64,000 nucleotides of DNA, from the NCBI RefSeq assembly GCF_029211225.1, contig NZ_JARGEM010000002.1:434001-498000 (forward strand), given 5' to 3'. Below the pieces are notes generated by a model. It had not been told where the DNA came from. It worked only from the letters and a program-made list of their open reading frames with translations, and ran no database searches. Origin of the DNA: Antiquaquibacter metalliresistens (GTDB lineage Bacteria > Actinomycetota > Actinomycetes > Actinomycetales > Microbacteriaceae). How positions within the stretch are numbered: the stretch's first letter is position 1; the number at the start of each line of letters is the position of its first letter. Shown in pieces: positions 60,093-64,000 of the stretch. A program made the translations under genes and the position numbers.

Positions 60093-60923
60093 ATGAGCGA
60101 TGAGGCTTCTCTCCAGCGGCGGGTGTGCGTGGTCACGGGTGGCGCGCTCGGCATCGGCGGCGCGATCAGCCGCAGGTTCGGGCGCACTGGCGATCATGTC
60201 ATCCTGAACGATCTCGACGGGCCGGCCGCCGCGGTCGCGGCCGCGGAGATCGAGGCGAGCGGCGGCGCCTGCTCCGTCGTGATCGGCGACATCACCGAGC
60301 CGGCCGTCGTCGACGAGCTGGTCGCCGCCATCGATCGCGACGCCAACGGCATCGTCGACGTGCTCGTCAACAATGTCGGCGACTTCCGACCGGCGTCGCC
60401 GATCTTCCTGCGGAGCACCCCGGAGGCCTGGGACCGCCTCTACCGCCTCAACCTGCTGCATGTGCTCGCCGTCACGCACGCGCTCGCGCCGCGGATGGTC
60501 GAGCGCGGGCGGGGGTCGATCGTGAACCTGTCGACGGTCGAGGCCTACCGCGGCATCCCCGGGCACGCCGTGTACTCCGCGTTCAAGGCCGGCGTCTCCG
60601 CCTTCACGAAGAGCCTCGCCGTCGAGCTCGCTGGCTCCGGGGTGCGCGTCAACGGCATCGCGCCCGACCTGGCAGACACCGAGCAGACCCCCGCCGAACT
60701 CATGCTCGCCGGTCGCGACCCGGCGCTCATCCGCACCTGGGTGCCGCTCGGCCGCTTCGGCGACCCGGATGACTACGCCAGCGTCGTCGAGTTCCTCGCC
60801 TCCGATGCGGCGGGCTTCGTGACCGGCCAGACCCTGCCGGTTGACGGAGGCACGCTCGCGGCGTCGGGGTGGTACGCCCGCAGCACGCGCCGCGGCTGGA
60901 CGAACCTCCCCGACGCCACCTGA
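60093..60923 (+). CDS. Short-chain dehydrogenase/reductase
   Basis: 276 aa. TGGALGIGGAISRRFGRTG, LNDLDG after beta-2, NNVGDF in place of NNAG, Ser in LSTVEAYRG, YSAFK and PDLADT. The NDLD form suggests NAD preference. It has an unusual C-terminal tail after the PVDGGT block (WYARSTRRGWTNL). A single-gene unit controlled by the KstR2-like site; converges with livF. Confidence 0.8.
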   Translation: MSDEASLQRRVCVVTGGALGIGGAISRRFGRTGDHVILNDLDGPAAAVAAAEIEASGGACSVVIGDITEPAVVDELVAAIDRDANGIVDVLVNNVGDFRPASPIFLRSTPEAWDRLYRLNLLHVLAVTHALAPRMVERGRGSIVNLSTVEAYRGIPGHAVYSAFKAGVSAFTKSLAVELAGSGVRVNGIAPDLADTEQTPAELMLAGRDPALIRTWVPLGRFGDPDDYASVVEFLASDAAGFVTGQTLPVDGGTLAASGWYARSTRRGWTNLPDAT

Positions 60924-60937
60924 GCGCCGGCGCTACG

Positions 60938-61750
60938 CTACCGCTTGGTCTTCTTCTGCCCGGGGAACTCGTCGTGCGCCCGCTCGGAGGCCTCAAGGTC
61001 GGTCTTGAGCGAGTGCTTTCCGAAGTAGGCGTCGTGCAGGATGCTGATGTCCGTGATCTCGGATGCCGGTGCCGACAGCACGGTGCGCCCCATGTCGAGC
61101 ACCACCACGTCGTCGGCGATCGCCACCGAGGCGTCCACCGCCTGCTCGACGAGCAGGATGCCGATGCCGGTCTGCTTGAGCTCGGCGATGCGCTGCATGA
61201 CCTCCTTGACGATCACGGGGGCGAGGCCGCCCGAGGGTTCGTCGAGCAGCAGCAGGCGGGGCGCCGCCATGAGCGCCGTGCCGATCGCGAGCATCTGCTG
61301 CTGACCGCCGGACATGCTACCGGCCGGCAGAGCCCGCTTCTCCTTGAGAATCGGGAAGAGACCGTAGATCTTGTCGATCTCCTCGCGCAGTTCGGATCGC
61401 TTGACCCGGCGCACCCGGCCGCCCAGCAGCAGGTTCTCCTCCACGGTCTGCGCGTGGAGCACGCGCTTGCCCTCCTGCACGTAGGAGATACCCATCTTCA
61501 CCCGCTCGGGCACGCTGCGCTTGGTGAGCGCCTCGCCGTCGTACTCGACGGTGCCGCCGGTGACCTTGTTGAGTCCAGTCACGGCCCGCAGCGTCGTGGT
61601 CTTGCCCGCCCCGTTGCGGCCGAGGAGCACGGTGAGGCGTCCGGGATGCACCTCGAAGGAGACATCCCACACCACTCGCAGGTCGCCGTAGCCCGTGGCG
61701 AGGCTCTCGACCTTCAGCAGCGGTCGGGGGGTCGTGTCGGTCGAGCTCAT
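60938..61750 (-). CDS. livF: LivF-type ABC transporter ATPase
   Basis: 270 aa. Walker A GRNGAGKT (about residue 44), Q-loop YVQEGKRV, signature SGGQQQM (about 147), Walker B LLLLDEPSGGLAP and switch His region replaced by LLVEQ as in LivF. It energises a branched-chain-amino-acid-type importer. Basic C-terminus (GQKKTKR). It overlaps the upstream fused gene by ATGA. Neighbourhood suggests uptake of a carboxylic steroid fragment rather than leucine, though this is not provable here. Confidence 0.85.
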   Translation of the reverse strand: MSSTDTTPRPLLKVESLATGYGDLRVVWDVSFEVHPGRLTVLLGRNGAGKTTTLRAVTGLNKVTGGTVEYDGEALTKRSVPERVKMGISYVQEGKRVLHAQTVEENLLLGGRVRRVKRSELREEIDKIYGLFPILKEKRALPAGSMSGGQQQMLAIGTALMAAPRLLLLDEPSGGLAPVIVKEVMQRIAELKQTGIGILLVEQAVDASVAIADDVVVLDMGRTVLSAPASEITDISILHDAYFGKHSLKTDLEASERAHDEFPGQKKTKR

Positions 61751-63579
61751 CGGTGTCCCTCTCGCTGCTGTTCTTCGAGTTCATCGGGGTCGACGCCGAG
61801 GTACTCACTGAGCACCCGCGTGTTCGACTCGATCTCGGCTGGCGTGCCCTTGGCCATGACCTCGCCGTGCGCGAGCGCGACGATCTCGTCGGCCAGTGAG
61901 AGCACGAGTTGGAAGTTGTGCTCGACGAGCACCACCGTGCCTCCCGCTTCGGCGACCTTGCGCACGACGCGCGCGAGACGCTCCACCTCGTGCTCGTCGA
62001 GCCCGGAGGCGACCTCGTCGAGCAGCAGCACGCCGGGGCGCGAGATCAGGCAGCGCGCCACCTCGAGCATGCGACGCATGCCGAGCGGCAGCGAGAGGGC
62101 CTCGACGTCGCGGTACTGCGTCAGCCCCACGAGGGCGAGCACGCGATCCGCCTCGTCGTGGTCGCCGCGGCGTACGCGCCGGAATCCGGGCAGCCGCAAC
62201 ACGGCACTGACGATGGATGCGCGGTCGGACATATAGCGGCCCGATGCCACGGCGTCGTACACCGAGATGCCCTCGGGGATGTTCGGCGTCTGGAACGTGC
62301 GCGCCACGCCCGCGCGGGCCACCGCATCCGGACTCGAGGACTGCAGGCGGCGACCGTCGAGCTCGATCGAGCCGGCATCCGTGCGATAGAAGCCGCAGAC
62401 CATGTTGAGCAGCGTCGTCTTGCCCGAGCCGTTCGGCCCGATGATCGCGGTGACGCGGCCCGGCTCCGCCGTGAGCGACACGTCGTTGAGCGCCCGGTTT
62501 CCGCCGAACGACTTCGTGACGCCGCTGATCACCAGCCGCTTGCCGTCGAAGCCCGAGAGCCCCGCAGCCTCCGCCTCGGCGGTCGCCCCGGCGGGCTTGG
62601 GCGTCTCCCTCGCCGCGCGCGCGTCGAGGCGTGCGACGAGCGATCGGAACACCCCCGCAAGGCCGCCGGTCAGCAGCACGCCGCCGATGATGAGGAACGC
62701 CCCCGTGAACAGCAGCGCGTACTCCTGGAAGCCGCTCGACTGGTTGAGGCCGAACTGCAGGATGCCCGCACCGATCACCGCCCCGTAGACGCTCGCCGAG
62801 CCGCCCAGGATCGAGGCCGCGAGCACGGTGGTCGCAAGCGTGAACCCGAACGCCTCCGGCGAGATGTACAGGTCGAGGTTCGCGAACAGCGCTCCCGCAA
62901 GTCCCGCGGGAACCGCGCCGAGCGCGTAGGCGGTGAGCTTCATCCGGAAGACCGAGATGCCGAGCGACGAGGCGAGCACGGGGCTGCGCTTGAGCACCCG
63001 GAACGCGACGCCGTGCCGCGAGGTCACGATGTTGCGCACGATGGCGAACCAGAGGATGACGACGACGCCGATCACGAGATAGACCTGGTCATCCGTCAAC
63101 CGCTGCCCGAACAGGGTCGGCGGAGCGATGCCCGTGAGCCCGTTGCGGCCGCCCGTGTACTCCTTGAAGATCGCGAGCACATCGGGCAGCACGAGCACCA
63201 GGAAGAACGAGGTCATGGCCAGCGACCACCCGCCCAGCCTGAGCCCGGGTATGCCCGTGAGCAGGCCGACGAGCAGCGCGACGACCGCACCCGCGCCCAG
63301 CTGGATCAGGATGTCGGTCTGCCCCGCCTTGGAGATGAGACCAGCCGTATAGGCACCGGCCGCGTACATCGCCGCCTGGCCGAGAGCCAGCTCACCGGCG
63401 TAGCCGAGCGAGAGGTTCAGTCCGCTCACGACGAGGGCGAGGATGAGCGTGAGCTGGATCTGACGCTGGATCGAGAACTGCAGGCCCAGTTGCGGCAGGA
63501 GCAGGATCACGATGCCCAGCGCGAGCGGGATGATCCAGAGGGGGAACGAACGAAGGCGGATCCACCAAGCCACGATCAC
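61747..63579 (-). CDS. LivM permease fused to LivG ATPase
   Basis: 610 aa. Residues about 1-320 form a LivM-like permease with roughly eight spans (LILALVVSGLNLSLGYAGELALGQAAMYAAGAY is the LivM opening). After a linker rich in Ala and Glu, residues about 345-610 form the LivG ATPase: GPNGSGKTTLL, the LIVG-specific VARTFQTPNIPEG, LPLGMRRMLEVAR (signature variant) and LLLDEVASGLDEHEVERL. LivM-LivG fusions occur in some actinobacteria. Coupled by ATGA on both sides to livF and livH. Confidence 0.85.
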   Translation of the reverse strand: MIVAWWIRLRSFPLWIIPLALGIVILLLPQLGLQFSIQRQIQLTLILALVVSGLNLSLGYAGELALGQAAMYAAGAYTAGLISKAGQTDILIQLGAGAVVALLVGLLTGIPGLRLGGWSLAMTSFFLVLVLPDVLAIFKEYTGGRNGLTGIAPPTLFGQRLTDDQVYLVIGVVVILWFAIVRNIVTSRHGVAFRVLKRSPVLASSLGISVFRMKLTAYALGAVPAGLAGALFANLDLYISPEAFGFTLATTVLAASILGGSASVYGAVIGAGILQFGLNQSSGFQEYALLFTGAFLIIGGVLLTGGLAGVFRSLVARLDARAARETPKPAGATAEAEAAGLSGFDGKRLVISGVTKSFGGNRALNDVSLTAEPGRVTAIIGPNGSGKTTLLNMVCGFYRTDAGSIELDGRRLQSSSPDAVARAGVARTFQTPNIPEGISVYDAVASGRYMSDRASIVSAVLRLPGFRRVRRGDHDEADRVLALVGLTQYRDVEALSLPLGMRRMLEVARCLISRPGVLLLDEVASGLDEHEVERLARVVRKVAEAGGTVVLVEHNFQLVLSLADEIVALAHGEVMAKGTPAEIESNTRVLSEYLGVDPDELEEQQREGHR

Positions 63580-64000
63580 ACCATCCTTTCTCGGGCGCGC
63601 ACGAACAAGCCCGCGGGCTTGACGAGCAGGATGACGATGAGCAGGAAGAACACGGTGAGGTTCGCGAACTCGCCGCCGAGGTAACGGGCGGCGAGCGACT
63701 CCGCGAGGCCGACGACGACCGCGCCCACGAGCGCACCCGGCATGGAGCCGAAGCCGCCGATCGCGAGCACGACGAAGCCCTTGAGCGCCAGGGACGCGCC
63801 GAGGGTCGCGACCGCGAACGTCTTCGGTCCGACGAACATGCCGAGGATGCCGGCGAGCGCGCCCGAGAACACGAACGCCATGAGCGCGAGCCGGCGCACG
63901 TTCACGCCCCGCAGCTGCGCCGCCTCCGAGTCCTCGGACATGCCGCGCAGCGCGAGGCCGGTCAAGGAGACCTTGCCGTAGATGCCGAAGGCGATGACGA
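63576..64000 (-). CDS. LivH-type ABC permease (5' end outside window)
   Basis: The frame is open to the window edge; about 141 C-terminal residues are visible. TGLALRGMSEDSEAAQLRGVNVRRLAL is the cytosolic coupling helix of LivH permeases, followed by AFVFSGALAGILGMFVGP, LKGFVVLAIGGFGSMPGALVGAVVVGLAES and LIVILLVKPAGLF. It would pair with the fused LivM-LivG protein. The substrate-binding protein gene is probably further upstream, beyond the window. Confidence 0.85.
   Translation of the reverse strand, partial: VIAFGIYGKVSLTGLALRGMSEDSEAAQLRGVNVRRLALMAFVFSGALAGILGMFVGPKTFAVATLGASLALKGFVVLAIGGFGSMPGALVGAVVVGLAESLAARYLGGEFANLTVFFLLIVILLVKPAGLFVRARERMV

Overview
The window is high-GC actinobacterial DNA. 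TAnnnT -10 boxes placed 6-7 nt before ATG/GTG starts (leaderless promoters), an AfsR/SARP-type regulator, an actinobacterial Lhr helicase and Nei2-type glycosylase, LPxTG-like wall proteins and frequent GGATGC/GCATCC words point to Actinomycetota, most likely Microbacteriaceae (inference; no rRNA or marker set is present). No tRNA, rRNA, CRISPR array, transposase or phage gene was seen. The only gene-free stretch over 300 bp is 14395-14739.

Region 1 (1-4.9 kb): small housekeeping or unknown genes: a NadR-like C-terminus cut by the window edge, a septum-formation-type lipoprotein, a spermidine-synthase-like methyltransferase coupled to a SprT-like metalloprotein, a divergent SRPBCC/CGNR zinc-finger pair separated only by a 21-bp perfect palindrome, DUF427, a ComB-like protein and a second SRPBCC protein. 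Region 2 (4.9-16.3 kb): a giant (about 3170 aa) LPNTG-anchored surface protein with 11 DUF5979-like repeats, divergent from a DEAD-box RNA helicase with a structured leader. Region 3 (16.4-25.1 kb, minus strand): a module of two paralogous alpha/beta-hydrolase-fold proteins that both lack the nucleophile Ser and the catalytic His, an LASTG wall protein, a GT1 glycosyltransferase, a SARP/NB-ARC regulator and a lipoprotein. Two nearly identical 17-bp direct-repeat sites lie exactly 54 bp upstream of two of its genes. Region 4 (25.2-37.7 kb): Nudix-like protein, esterase, TetR/haloperoxidase pair with twin operators, Lhr helicase containing an in-frame palindromic insertion, Nei2 glycosylase behind a proline-rich leader ORF, CitE-like lyase, SGNH hydrolase, membrane proteins and an MFS exporter.

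Region 5 (37.7-61 kb) is the metabolic centre: a compact cluster for degrading steroid rings C and D (the HIP pathway of mycobacteria and rhodococci). It holds recognisable FadD3, FadE30, IpdF, FadA6, EchA20, IpdA, IpdB, IpdC, FadE31/32/33-like dehydrogenases and the TetR repressor KstR2, plus a second IpdAB pair, six SDR dehydrogenases, a MaoC hydratase, a second thiolase, a PaaY-like hexapeptide protein and a VOC protein. Genes are arranged as divergent operons with 1-4 bp stop/start overlaps. All six divergent intergenic regions carry KstR2-like operators (7 sites, form AnCAAGnnCTTGnT). At the far end (61-64 kb) lies a LivF / LivM-LivG fusion / LivH ABC importer, possibly the uptake system. 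Genes for ring A/B cleavage (kstD, kshAB, hsaABCD) are not in the window.
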